From assembly GCF_003173715.1 (NCBI RefSeq), contig NZ_CP029550.1:4759501-4823500 (forward strand): a DNA stretch of 64,000 nt. Direction: 5' to 3'. Under the pieces are notes generated by a model, which saw only the letters and a list, made by a program, of their open reading frames with translations, did no database searches and was not told where the DNA came from. The stretch comes from Methylobacterium durans (lineage in GTDB: Bacteria > Pseudomonadota > Alphaproteobacteria > Rhizobiales > Beijerinckiaceae). A program made the position numbers and the translations under genes. Below, one piece after another: positions 44,652-54,518 of the stretch. The number at the start of each line of letters is the position of its first letter. Within the stretch, counting starts at the first letter, position 1.

Positions 44652-44840
44652 CTATTTCCCTGCCCATACGGGCCGCTTACCCGCCCAAAACGGGGCCGCG
44701 GCCCATTGCTGTCCGCTTATCGTCTTCTCCGTGTCTCCGACCCGAAGGAGCACCTTCTCGGCATCGTCACGCCCGGTCCGTGAGCCGATAAAGACAGCCG
44801 GTTTGCCATCCACCTCTTTCAACACGCTGCGGTAGGTCAT
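44652..44840 (-). CDS. Small protein of unknown function
   Basis: A 62-residue protein starting MTYRSVLKEVDGKPAVFIGS behind GGAGGGTGAG. Beta-rich N-terminal half, then VLLRVGDTEKTISGQQWAAA. No signal or membrane segment and no family recognised. Confidence 0.6.
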   Translation of the reverse strand: MTYRSVLKEVDGKPAVFIGSRTGRDDAEKVLLRVGDTEKTISGQQWAAAPFWAGKRPVWAGK

Positions 44841-45030
44841 CTCACCCTCCTGCTGCATTGCACTGAAGATATCGCGGTGCAGCAATTGGTGCGAGTGCGC
44901 GCCGGCACAGCCCTGAGGTCCCGCTGTCACGAGGGTCTATGACATCGCCGGGTCGGGCCTATCAAAACGCCGAAGCTGGGCCTTGTGAGGGGCGAGTGAT
45001 CGTTTCGCGGTCCTCCCACTAGGCCAAGCC

Positions 45031-45279
45031 CTATTGGAACGGTGGTCCGAGTGCTCTGAGCATTGCCCGTAGGTCCGTATCCGGCCGCTCCCCTTCCCAG
45101 CGCACCAGCACGGCGCCACAGGCCGCCATCATGGCGCGCAGGTCCTCAACACACTGCTCGGCCTCGGCAAGCGTCAGGAACCCGCAGCGCCAGTGCACCG
45201 AACCGGCCGCAGAAGCAGCCACGACCGCGAACCGCCCGTCTGGATGGTCGACGATGCTGTAGGTCACTGAGCGCGCCAT
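45031..45279 (-). CDS. Small protein of unknown function
   Basis: An 82-residue protein (MARSVTYSIVDHPDGRFAVV) with an N-terminal beta hairpin and a helix FLTLAEAEQCVEDLRAMMAA, a layout seen in several short genes of this region (compare 61,248). Divergent from the sigma factor gene that follows. Confidence 0.6.
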   Translation of the reverse strand: MARSVTYSIVDHPDGRFAVVAASAAGSVHWRCGFLTLAEAEQCVEDLRAMMAACGAVLVRWEGERPDTDLRAMLRALGPPFQ

Positions 45280-45331
45280 TAACCCCAATCGCACTGGCTT
45301 GCAGAGGACGGCAGGAACGCGAGCGCCACGC

Positions 45332-45357
45332 GGAACGATCCTCCAACGGCCTAGTTA
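45332..45357 (+). promoter_or_regulatory. Putative EcfG-type stress promoter
   Basis: GGAAC at 45332-45336, 16 nt, then AGTT (45353-45356), matching GGAAC-N16/17-CGTT at 8 of 9 positions. It lies about 80 bp before the sigma gene start and suggests that the fusion gene is itself under EcfG control. Confidence 0.6.
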
Positions 45358-45434
45358 GGTGTTCACTGTACAGTCAGAGTGCTCAGCGTACGCCTCCGCG
45401 CATGACTCTGAGAAAAAACAGCAGGTTGAAGGAC

Positions 45435-46136
45435 ATGCTGATACCAAGCGGGCTCGGTGCGCATCAGCCAGATGTGCGGGACGCAACAGCTTCGGCTCCC
45501 CTGTCTGTAGCCGTCCTCGATCACCTCGGCTTCGAGCTGCAGGCGGCCTACGGCGCGCTGATGCAGGCTCAACCGCCGCAGCGGTTGCTCGACCTGATCG
45601 CGCAGCTCGACAGCGCGCTCGCCGTGCAGGGTGGGAACGCAGAAGCCTTCCGCGACGGCCTGATCGCGATGCTTCCTGACCTGCGAGCGTTCGCGATGTC
45701 GCTCGTCCCGGACGCGGCACGCGCCGACGACCTCGTGCAGGAGACGCTGGTTAGAGCGTGGGCAGCTCAGGATCGCTTCCTGCCGGGCTCGAACCTGAAG
45801 GCGTGGGCTTTCACGATCCTGCGCAACCAGTTCTACAGCGAGTGCCGCAAGACCAAGCGCGAGGTCGAGGACGCGGATGGCGTTATGGCCGGCACCCTGA
45901 CCGCACCCGCCGCTCAGGAACATGGCACGGATCTGCGCACCATCTGGACGCACATCGCCAAGCTGCCAGCGGTCCAGCGCGAGGCCTTGTTGCTCGTGGG
46001 CGCGCAGGGCCTGACCTACGAAGCTGCCGCCGAGGTGATCGGCTGTCAGACAGGAACGGTGAAGAGCCGTGTCAGCCGGGCGCGTTCGCTTTTAACGAGC
46101 TTGCTCGCGATGCCCTCAACACGGGTGTCCGCCTAG
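45435..46136 (+). CDS. NepR-EcfG fusion: general stress sigma factor with an N-terminal anti-sigma-like domain
   Basis: A 233-residue protein from ATG 45435 (GAAGGA upstream; ATG 45402 would add 11 residues). Residues about 26-62, LDHLGFELQAAYGALMQAQP then PQRLLDLIAQLDSAL, align with the NepR core (the IGxxLRxxYDxxxxxPVPxRxxDLLxxLD pattern). Residues about 75-145 are sigma region 2 of the EcfG group (DDLVQETLVRAWAAQDRFLP, LKAWAFTILRNQFYSECRKT, KREVEDADG) and about 165-222 region 4 (LPAVQREALLLVGAQGLTYE, GCQTGTVKSRVSRARSLL). NepR normally is a separate protein that sequesters EcfG until PhyR~P binds it; here both appear in one chain. No phyR lies nearby. Confidence 0.85.
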   Translation: MLIPSGLGAHQPDVRDATASAPLSVAVLDHLGFELQAAYGALMQAQPPQRLLDLIAQLDSALAVQGGNAEAFRDGLIAMLPDLRAFAMSLVPDAARADDLVQETLVRAWAAQDRFLPGSNLKAWAFTILRNQFYSECRKTKREVEDADGVMAGTLTAPAAQEHGTDLRTIWTHIAKLPAVQREALLLVGAQGLTYEAAAEVIGCQTGTVKSRVSRARSLLTSLLAMPSTRVSA

Positions 46137-46220
46137 GCGCTGAGACGTGATCGGTGACGAGGCCGTCCGCTTCGCGCCAACCGCGGTGCAGCCGGAACCT
46201 GCTCATCGGTAGCTTCCTCG

Positions 46221-46436
46221 CTACAGTTGCGTTTCTATCTGCTCAAGCACGGTCCACTCTCGGCGCAGAGCGTTCAGCTGACCCATCTGCTCGTAGAGGC
46301 ATTGCCGGGCCGCGGCGGCGTCGCTGCCGATCCGCACCAGAGCCAACACCGTACTCGCCTGCACTGTCGTAAGCAGTTCCAGCTCTGCAATGAGGTGGCT
46401 CATCTCTTGGCGTGTCGCATCCCAGGTTGTCATCAT
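46221..46436 (-). CDS. Possible helical small protein
   Basis: A 71-residue frame, MMTTWDATRQEMSHLIAELE, nearly all helix with heptad-like leucines and a C-terminal REWTVLEQIETQL. A weak ribosome-binding site and a longer upstream frame make the start uncertain. No family recognised. Confidence 0.45.
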   Translation of the reverse strand: MMTTWDATRQEMSHLIAELELLTTVQASTVLALVRIGSDAAAARQCLYEQMGQLNALRREWTVLEQIETQL

Positions 46437-46708
46437 CCGGCTCGCCCAGATCCCGGCACATACTGACCCCGAAAAGGTACGCAGCGCTAGCGGGACCATA
46501 GGAAAGGCTCCATAATGTCCAATCGGCGATCAGCCTGCGCCCTTGGACATAAGCGCGCAAAGAAAAACCCCGGCGGGGCCGGGGCTGAAGGTCATCTCTG
46601 GGGATCGAAAGCACGGCCGCGGGGGATGGAAGCGGACCGTGCATTAGATCAACGGCTCCGCAGATCACCCGTTCCTCGCAGCTCCACGGCATTCCGCGGA
46701 CGCGAAAG

Positions 46709-46733
46709 AGCCCCGCCAGGGTCTGGCAGGGCT
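46709..46733 (-). terminator. Rho-independent terminator
   Basis: Minus strand AGCCCTGCCAG, short loop, CTGGCGGGGCT followed by CTTTC, 38 bp after the stop of the small membrane protein gene at 46,771. Confidence 0.75.
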
Positions 46734-46770
46734 CATCAACTTGCGGCGTCAGTGCCGCGTGCGGGCTCAC

Positions 46771-46980
46771 TCAGGCGGCGCGCTTGGCAGCCATGGCCGG
46801 AACGTTCTCGTTGCCGGCCTTGACGCGGCTGACCTTGCCGGCAGCAGAGGCGGTCTCGGTGACGGCGACGAACTCGCCGGCAGCGGCAGCCTTCGGGTTC
46901 AGACGGTCAGCCGCGAAGGCGACCAGCGCGGCGTTGGCGGCACCGGCAGCGACGGCGGCGGTGAGGAACAGAGCGATCAT
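46771..46980 (-). CDS. Small membrane/exported protein, paralogue 1
   Basis: A 69-residue protein, MIALFLTAAVAAGAANAALV then AFAADRLNPKAAAAG. One N-terminal hydrophobic segment, then the motif DRLNPKA and a polar tail. A paralogue at 59,798 shares FLNPKA, a similar leader sequence and a near-identical terminator, so the two form a small family. Role unknown. Confidence 0.65.
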   Translation of the reverse strand: MIALFLTAAVAAGAANAALVAFAADRLNPKAAAAGEFVAVTETASAAGKVSRVKAGNENVPAMAAKRAA

Positions 46981-47039
46981 GGTGGGCGTCCCCGTGCGGT
47001 TGTTTGCGTTGGGGCGCTTATGCCACCAAACGCCCCACG

Positions 47040-47082
47040 CTGGCATACCAGATGCCAGATGCCAGTTCTGCATTTAACGCAT
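47040..47082 (-). promoter_or_regulatory. Conserved leader element, copy 1
   Basis: CTGGCATACCAGATGCCAG and TGCATTTA occur here and, slightly changed (CTGGCACACCACATTCCA, TGCATTTA), at 60,020-60,061, in both cases about 60 bp before the paralogous small membrane protein genes. Confidence 0.5.
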
Positions 47083-47292
47083 AGGTGTGGGCACTTTCTG
47101 GCCGAGACCCAACATTTTTGCATTATGGCGCCGCGCCGATCAGCTTGTGGGATGTATCCTTCCACCCCGGAGGCGCCCTGTCCCGCCGGGCAGGGTGAGT
47201 TTCCTCTCACCAGCCGAGAATCCCAGTATGGTTTTTCATAGGACAAGAAAGCCGTGTGCGCTCAAGCGCCGTACGGCAGTGAGGAATGGCCG

Positions 47293-47697
47293 ATGGCGCT
47301 GAGGGGAAGCTGCTTGTGCGGAGCCGTCCGCTACGAAGTCGATCAACTCGACATGCCAATCGTGCATTGTCACTGCGTGACCTGCCGCAAGGCCCATGCG
47401 AGCGCCTTCGCCACATCCGCAGGCGTCCTGCGCGAGCATTTCCGCTGGACAGCAGGTGAGAGCCTATTTCGGACCTACCCCTCCTCGCCGGACAAGCTGC
47501 GCCACTTCTGCTCCGAATGCGGCACCCACCTTATGGCCGAGCGTCCGGCGCAGCCGCATGTTCTCGTACGGGTATCGACCCTCGATGACGATCCTGGTCA
47601 GCGGCCAACGCGACACATCTGGATTTCGCACGCCGCGCCGTGGCTGACCGACGAGGCCGACGTGCCCCGCTATGCGGGCTGGGAGCGGGAGCACTAA
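47293..47697 (+). CDS. GFA-family zinc protein
   Basis: A 134-residue protein, start MALRGSCLCGAVRYEVDQLD at 47293. The zinc-binding pattern is complete: C-L-C near the start, HCHCVTCRKAHASAF, and FCSECGTHLMAER. This is the glutathione-dependent formaldehyde-activating (Gfa/CENP-V) fold. In methylotrophs related proteins were linked to formaldehyde-glutathione chemistry, but many members have other roles, so substrate is open. Confidence 0.88.
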   Translation: MALRGSCLCGAVRYEVDQLDMPIVHCHCVTCRKAHASAFATSAGVLREHFRWTAGESLFRTYPSSPDKLRHFCSECGTHLMAERPAQPHVLVRVSTLDDDPGQRPTRHIWISHAAPWLTDEADVPRYAGWEREH

Positions 47698-47786
47698 CGT
47701 TCATGGATCCCTTCAGCCGACGAGGTGTCCGGCCTGATGGAGCATGCCGCCGCGGCGGCGCTCGCAGCAGCCGTTCGCAGGGTGGG

Positions 47787-47826
47787 TGTTATGGAGCCGC
47801 TCGGTTCGCAGAAGCGTGTTTGTGGC
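47787..47826 (+). repeat. GCGTTATGGAGCC-family repeat, copy 1
   Basis: GTTATGGAGCCGCTCGGT, then CGCAGAAG and GTTTGTGG. Closest relative is at 51,705-51,750. Confidence 0.6.
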
Positions 47827-48915
47827 ACCTCCCTCAGATGCTTACCGAACCAGCCAGAGCCCTACGAAAGTGGGGGAAGCCGAGCAGACCGCGCGGCCGT
47901 CCTCATCAGTCACCAGCACCATAATCGCGCGCTGACCTCCGTCCTCTGGGATCTCCTCCCGCGCGACATTAAGCTGCTCTCGCGCCCACCTTGCCGATGG
48001 CGCGATCTACGGCTCCGACGACCTGGCCGGGCGCGAGGTGATGGATCATGTGCCCCATGCCTGGTACGACGATGAGCTCGCTGTAGGCGATTTCGCCGTG
48101 CAGCCGCTCTGACTGGCGGCCGACATCTGCGATCTGATCGTCCGCACCCGCGACGATCACGACGGGTAGCTTCAACTCGCGATAGTGCTCCTGAAGCTCA
48201 ACCGTGACGGGCGTCATCAGCGCAGCGTCCTCAGCGGAGGCTCGCAGCTGCGGGGGCCGCAACATCAGCTCCTTCGGGAACTCTCGGTCGAAGCGGTCCG
48301 GCACTGAGGCCGGCGCGAACATGGCCTTGATCAGGCCCGGCAGAAGAAGCCGGGAGATCACGGGTGAGATCGTGTAGCGCATCGCATCACCCACTACCGG
48401 GATGGCAGGTGGCGAGAACAGGATCACGTCGGCGCGCAGAGTTGGAAAGTAGTAGCCCGAGGCTAAGACGAGACCGCGCACGAGCTGAGGGGCCTGCAGC
48501 GCGAGGGCGACCGCGACCAGGGTGCCCCACGAATGCCCAAGCACCACGGCTTGCGAGACACCGAGCTGCTGCAGCGCCTTCTGGAACAGGGTCGCATGCG
48601 CTCGCGGTGTCCATAGCGCCCGCGGTCGCTCACTGTAGCCGTAGCCGGGACGATCGATGATGATGATACGGTAGCGCTTGGCGAGTTCATCGACGATGCC
48701 GCTGACCAGGAAGTCCTGGATCATTGTTCCGTTGCCGTGAATGAGCACCAGGGGCTCGCCTTGCCCGCGCTCGACGTAATGCAGGCGCACGCCATCGACC
48801 GTGAGGAAGCTGCCGATGGGGGGATGGCGCTGCTCCGCCTCACGAGCCTTGGCAACAGCGTAGAGTGAACCGCTCCGGGATTTTCGGAGGCTCCAACTCT
48901 TGAGAGACTGGAGCC

Positions 48916-50144
<1,229 letters not shown>

Positions 50145-50331
50145 TCCAAACCAAACAGCCTCCGGGAAACCCGGTGCGGTTCAAGAGCGCAGATGCGCCG
50201 AGGGCTGCTGCGGACCCGAGCAGGGCTGGCACCAGCCAGCGACGTGACTTGGAACGCTGTGTCATGACGTGAGCCTTGTGTCGTGGGGACGGCCTCGGCC
50301 GGAAAGGCGGCCAAGGTGGGAGCATTCCGCT

Positions 50332-50577
50332 CTAGGCGGCAGACAGACGCTTGGCGTTGGCTGCGACATGCTCGCGGTAGCGAGCGACCACTGTCTCGCA
50401 GGAGCCGCCCGTCATCAGCGTGCCGGACGCCTCGATGAAGGCGCTGACCTTCTCGCTCACCATCTGCTGGGCCTCGGCGCAGCCCTCAGAGCCACCCCAG
50501 GCGAGCTTCATGAGCCGAAGCTCAACGACCTTCTGAGCCTCCAGGACAAGCAGGGCGACGGCAAAGGGGTTGTACAT
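50332..50577 (-). CDS. Small protein downstream of phasin
   Basis: An 81-residue helical protein, MYNPFAVALLVLEAQKVVEL, similar in layout to short phasin-associated proteins: a hydrophobic N-terminal helix and a C-terminal helix CETVVARYREHVAANAKRL. It lies 125 bp downstream of the phasin gene on the same strand, beyond the terminator. Function unknown. Confidence 0.6.
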   Translation of the reverse strand: MYNPFAVALLVLEAQKVVELRLMKLAWGGSEGCAEAQQMVSEKVSAFIEASGTLMTGGSCETVVARYREHVAANAKRLSAA

Positions 50578-50617
50578 GGCATGCTCCGCGCCGCGAGGCG
50601 CCGGAGCCCGTGCGACC

Positions 50618-50652
50618 GAAAAAGAAAAGGGCGGCCGAAGCGACCGCCCTTC
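50618..50652 (-). terminator. Rho-independent terminator
   Basis: Minus strand AAGGGCGGTCG, loop, CGGCCGCCCTT followed by TTCTTTTTC, 50 bp after the phasin stop. Confidence 0.85.
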
Positions 50653-50702
50653 TGGCTTGTGGTGAACCCGAGATCGTGGCTCGGGTTCAGGTGCTGTGCG
50701 CC

Positions 50703-51302
50703 TCAGCGGACGATCGTGGGCGTCTGCGCGACGCTGGCGAAAGCCTTGCTAGCCTCCTCGACAGCGCGGGTCGAGGTCTCGGTGATCGCCCGGCTGTCCT
50801 GCACGATGTGCTGCAGGCTCTCGCGCGCCAACTCGCTCTGGATCGCGGCAAACTCCTGGACCGATTTGGCCCGGGTCAGCTTGTTCAGGCCGTCGAGGTT
50901 ACGTTGCACCTGGCTCTGAGCCAGACCGAACCAGCTGCGCGAGGCATCCTGGAAGGCTTGGGTCAGGACCGTGCCGCAGCGTGCGACCGCTTCTATGTTC
51001 TGCTTGGACTGGCGGGCGAGGCGCTCGCTGTCCTCACCGGTGAAGCCCAGCGTCTTGGTGAAACGTGCACCGGCCTCACGCGCCTGCTGCGAGGCCGTCT
51101 CGACGCTCCGCTGCACGATCTGCTTGGTGTTCTCGCTGGCCCGCTCGCTGAGATCGACCATCTTGTTCACACCGTCGCGCGTGGCGTCAGCGAACTGCTT
51201 GCCCTGCTCGGCGGTCCTGTCGAGGGTCGCCTTGGCCGTGTCGGCGGCCTTGTCGCTCTGCTCGGACTGCTTATTCTGGTTGGAATTCTGATTGAAGGCC
51301 AT
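50703..51302 (-). CDS. Phasin-family protein
   Basis: A 199-residue, wholly helical protein: NKQSEQSDKAADTAKATLDR, ATRDGVNKMVDLSERASENT, and the phasin core around SWFGLAQSQVQRNLDGLNKL and VQEFAAIQSELARESLQHIV (Phasin_2). Phasins coat polyhydroxyalkanoate granules and control their number and size. The polar Gln/Asn-rich start is common. It is followed by a strong terminator. Confidence 0.88.
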   Translation of the reverse strand: MAFNQNSNQNKQSEQSDKAADTAKATLDRTAEQGKQFADATRDGVNKMVDLSERASENTKQIVQRSVETASQQAREAGARFTKTLGFTGEDSERLARQSKQNIEAVARCGTVLTQAFQDASRSWFGLAQSQVQRNLDGLNKLTRAKSVQEFAAIQSELARESLQHIVQDSRAITETSTRAVEEASKAFASVAQTPTIVR

Positions 51303-52007
51303 GGTGGCTTTCTTCCCTATAGATTATGAATTCGAGACGATTATGCCTAATATAAATTCGCTCATCATCTTAGATGGCGAAAGAAGTTATTTCGTTTATC
51401 GCACTGCACTTAAGTGGTTTTCTAATGATTTACTTTCAAGTCTGCAGACGAATTTAGGCAAGATTTATTTTATGAAGATTTTCGTCAACCGTCAGGTTCG
51501 GGACGTAAGCCTCTGAATGCGCTGCACAACGTCGAGGAAGGGTGCTGATGGCTCCAGGGCGTCAGCGATACCGTAACAACGATCCTCGCCGTCTGCAGCG
51601 ATGGGCAGGAACTCGTCATCGGATGAGCGCAGCTTTGTTCCAGCAGGCGCCGAGAAGGATTGGGCGGATGCATGGGTGATGGCACGGTCGCAGTAGCGCC
51701 CGCAGGTTGAGCGTTATGGAGCCGCTCGGTCCGCAGAAGTACGTTTATGGAAACGTGCGGTTGATCAAGGGATCAGTGATCGCTAGCGCGATGTACCAAC
51801 TGACCTGTAGAGGTTGAGGCGCACTGGCTGAGGACGAGCTCTTCGGCAACCGCTATTCGGAAAAGCGGGTCGCCATCTACGCCGCGATCTCTACCAGTAT
51901 CAGACCTTAGCCTGTGTCTAGTACTACGTACTAGATCGTCCGGGTTGGGTAATTTGCCACATAATAATTTTGGAACCATAAGAGTCTTGCGGCCATTTAA
52001 AGCTAAA
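51303..52007. other. AT-rich gene-free stretch with a repeat
   Basis: About 700 bp between divergent phasin and LuxR-type genes. 51,310-51,490 is clearly AT-rich compared with the genome. A GCGTTATGGAGCC-type repeat lies at 51,705-51,750. No convincing gene. Confidence 0.45.
51705..51750 (+). repeat. GCGTTATGGAGCC-family repeat, copy 2
   Basis: GGTTGAGCGTTATGGAGCCG followed by CTCGGTCCGCAGAAG and GTTTATGG; about 40 bp matches 47,787-47,826 with few changes. Confidence 0.6.
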
Positions 52008-52733
52008 ATGAGTAATACTTTTTCATTTTTAAGGGGCTCCCAAGTGCTAAATACCATTGTGCCGACAGTAGTAGTGACAGCAAATTCACTCGTCCACGAG
52101 GGCCTTAAATCCTATCTTTCAGCATCTCGGTTCCAGGTCGTTGTTCCAAGATCGGAACAAACTGAAGAGACTGCAAATGAACCTTCGCTCATCATTCTAG
52201 TTGCAACCGATCTATTGCATATTAAAAACTTTTCGATAAAAAGTTTCTCGAATAATGAGACAAAGTTGGTTCTGCTCTGTAACGACGAGTTGGTTAAATT
52301 TCTCCCCAAAGATATAGTTCGCTCCGCAAATGGCATCCTCGATAGCGAAATCGACGGGAAAACACTGATACTTGCTCTGGATCTGCTCATGAACGGTATT
52401 TCTGTTCATTCATCGAAAATAATGGAGCTTCTAATAGGCCAATGTTATCACATGGATGGGCCAATTTATGTTAAGCATGAGGCCGTCGGAGAAGGCGTAA
52501 GCTCAGGTTTTTCAGCGCAACCCCAATCAGAAGCTCGACCCCTGTCGCCTGCTGAGATTAGAGTTCTCAAATGTCTTGCCGAAGGATCATCCAATAAGGT
52601 CATTGCTATTCGTTATTGCTTATCGGAGGCCACTGTTAAGATACACGTCAAGAACATTCTTCGAAAGGTTAATGCGGGGAACCGAACTCAAGCAGCAATT
52701 TGGGCGCGCGAGAATGGCGTCCATTTTTCGTAG
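52008..52733 (+). CDS. LuxR/NarL-type regulator of foreign composition
   Basis: A 241-residue protein (start MSNTFSFLRGSQ at 52008; a TTG at 51945 is possible). The C-terminal 60 residues are a LuxR helix-turn-helix: LSPAEIRVLKCLAEGSSNKV, then AIRYCLSEATVKIHVKNILR. The N-terminal part (VVVTANSLVHEGLKSYLSAS) has the outline of a receiver domain but lacks the usual aspartates, so phosphorylation is doubtful. Base composition is far more AT-rich than the surroundings, a sign of recent transfer. Confidence 0.85.
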   Translation: MSNTFSFLRGSQVLNTIVPTVVVTANSLVHEGLKSYLSASRFQVVVPRSEQTEETANEPSLIILVATDLLHIKNFSIKSFSNNETKLVLLCNDELVKFLPKDIVRSANGILDSEIDGKTLILALDLLMNGISVHSSKIMELLIGQCYHMDGPIYVKHEAVGEGVSSGFSAQPQSEARPLSPAEIRVLKCLAEGSSNKVIAIRYCLSEATVKIHVKNILRKVNAGNRTQAAIWARENGVHFS

Positions 52734-52924
52734 CTTCAGAGTAGATACCAACGGACGACTCGCTTCTCTCTTCGATCATAGCTCAGTCGCGCCAGGTTCA
52801 TCAGGGCAGGCAGTCAGTTGTTCGGCACAAACTGCACAGGTGGTCTCCGCGCCGAGATTGATGAGCGTCTGTCGAACCTCGCTCTCGGCCACCTCAAGCA
52901 CCGTCTTGGGCGCATGGTGCGACC

Positions 52925-53071
52925 CGTGCAAGCAAGCTCGTTGAGGTCCTGCCGGGCTGAGGCGGGAAGGAGCAGGGCAGCGTCTATGCAATCCTGCTGC
53001 CCGGCCGCCTCGTTCCGACGAAGACGCGCATCTTCGTCGAGGAGATCACGCAATCCATCAGGGCGGGACGG
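52925..53071 (+). pseudogene. LysR-type regulator C-terminal remnant
   Basis: In one frame ASKLVEVLPG is followed by a stop (TGA where LysR proteins usually have Trp) and then QGSVYAILLPGRLVPTKTRI and FVEEITQSIRAG, the end of a LysR effector-binding domain. Nothing upstream matches the DNA-binding part, so only a decayed tail remains. Confidence 0.5.
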
Positions 53072-53098
53072 AACCAACGAGACGACGCCCAGCAGAGC

Positions 53099-53176
53099 GT
53101 CGTTCCAATAGGGCTTGCCCTAATGGAACGTTCCAAAGCAGTTCCAAGGGAGTAGCTTCGGGATTTTGGAACGTGC
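53099..53176. repeat. TGGAAC/GTTCCA palindrome cluster
   Basis: CGTTCCAATAGGGC and GCCCTAATGGAACG form a near-perfect palindrome (53,100-53,129), continued by TGGAACGTTCCA, AGTTCCAAGG and TTTTGGAACG. CGTTCCAATAGGGCTTG also occurs, inverted, at about 45,020-45,036. Confidence 0.5.
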
Positions 53177-53323
53177 TGTCAGCGTATGTCTCAGGGCTGA
53201 GTGGAGTGGTTCAAGGTAGATTGGCTGTCGAACGTCGTGGGGCTCCATCCTTCCGGCGGCATCGGCATGGATGGGCAAGGCGGCGACGGCCCATAGGCCG
53301 TCGCGCAGCCCGGCAGCAGAGGC

Positions 53324-53582
53324 CTACTCGGCCGCCTCAGCCACGGCAGGCTTGCGCGAGCGGCCGCCACCCTTTGCCTTCTCAGGTGCGGTCGGTCCCG
53401 CTTCCGACTTGCTCCGTGGCTGGATCGGCGGGTGTGCTCAATCCAGCGAGTGCTGCGTGCACGGAGGTGATCAGGTCCGGCAGGTCGGCTGTCCGGACGG
53501 AGTTGTTGGAGACGTACGCTGACACGATGTCGGTCGCCAAGCCGATGTAGTTCGCGACCGACGCTGAGGTGTTCTCTTCCAC
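53324..53582 (-). pseudogene. MucR/Ros-type regulator with deleted zinc-finger part
   Basis: The frame from 53582, MEENTSASVANYIGLATDIV, SAYVSNNSVRTADLPDLITS and VHAALAGL, is the N-terminal oligomerisation region of MucR. It ends after 66 residues, and in the next frame the typical basic tail APEKAKGGGRSRKPAVAEAA ends at a TAG (53324). The middle, which holds the zinc-finger DNA-binding domain, is missing, so the gene should be non-functional. Confidence 0.7.
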
Positions 53583-53884
53583 GGTATGCTTCCCATAACT
53601 TCCAAGACTGCGAGCACCTCAGTGGAATGGGTCAGCGTACAAGTCAATGCGTAGACGCCGCAGTCAGCCCACTCCATTTTAGATCGAGCTGGGCTTAGTA
53701 GGATCAGCTGGTAGCACAACACCAAAAGGGTTCCCTTCGTCGGCCTCGTTTCCCCGACATTCACAAACGACTAAAGCAGCTCCCCGCAGGGACCTCTGCC
53801 CCTTCTCGCACGTTCTGACGACAACGCCTGCCGCTGCCAAGCTGCTGGCGACAGGACTGAACGGTGTGTGGGAGATAGAATTAC

Positions 53885-54430
53885 ATGGCTACCAAGCAGA
53901 AGACCTTGCACGACGCCTTCTACGAGACGCTGAAGGACGTGTACTACGCTGAGAAGCAGTCCGTGCGCGCCCTGAAGAAGTCGGCCAAGGCTGCCGAGCA
54001 CGAGGAGTTGCGCCAGGCGTTCGAGACGCACGCTGAGGAGAGCGCCAACCAGGTTGAGCGCCTGCAGCAGGTGTTCGAGATCATCGGCAAGCCGTCTCGC
54101 GCCAAGACCTGCGAGGCGATGCAGGGCCTCACCTCCGAGATGGACGAAGACCTGGAGGATTTCGGGGACAGCCCGGCGGCAGATGCGGTGCTGGCGGCCT
54201 GTGCTCAAGCGGTCGAGCATTACGAGATCGCCCGCTACGGCACCTTGAAGACCTGGGCGGGCCAGCTCGGCTACGATGACGCCGCCAAGCTCCTGGATGA
54301 GACGCTGCAGGAAGAGAAGAAGACCGACCAGCTGCTCTCGCAGATCGCCGAGCGCATCAACGTCGAGGGCGCAGAGACTGAGGCTGTGGCTGCAGCCCCC
54401 AAGTCGGCGAGCAAGGGCAAGACGGCATGA
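53885..54430 (+). CDS. DUF892 ferritin-like protein (YciF type)
   Basis: A 181-residue protein, MATKQKTLHDAFYETLKDVY, with the full YciF-like pattern: YYAEKQSVRALKKSAKAAEH, THAEESANQVERLQQVFEII, and ACAQAVEHYEIARYGTLKTW. The conserved Glu/His residues for a di-metal site are present. An Ala/Lys-rich tail follows residue 160. It is more canonical than the relative at 31,493 and ends with a strong terminator. Confidence 0.9.
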   Translation: MATKQKTLHDAFYETLKDVYYAEKQSVRALKKSAKAAEHEELRQAFETHAEESANQVERLQQVFEIIGKPSRAKTCEAMQGLTSEMDEDLEDFGDSPAADAVLAACAQAVEHYEIARYGTLKTWAGQLGYDDAAKLLDETLQEEKKTDQLLSQIAERINVEGAETEAVAAAPKSASKGKTA

Positions 54431-54482
54431 GAGGCGAATGGGCGACGGCCGAGTAGGTGCCATCGATCACGTGCGTCGAGAG

Positions 54483-54513
54483 GAGGGCTGCCGAACGGCA
54501 GCCCTCGTTCTTT
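54483..54513 (+). terminator. Rho-independent terminator
   Basis: GAGGGCTGCC, loop GAAC, GGCAGCCCTC, then GTTCTTT. The complete IS1182-type element begins six bases later. Confidence 0.9.
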
Positions 54514-54518
54514 GCGAT

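Noticed and set aside
51485..51685. Minus-strand short frame in the AT-rich gap
   Set aside because: Unstructured Pro/Ser-rich translation with no ribosome-binding site or similarity.
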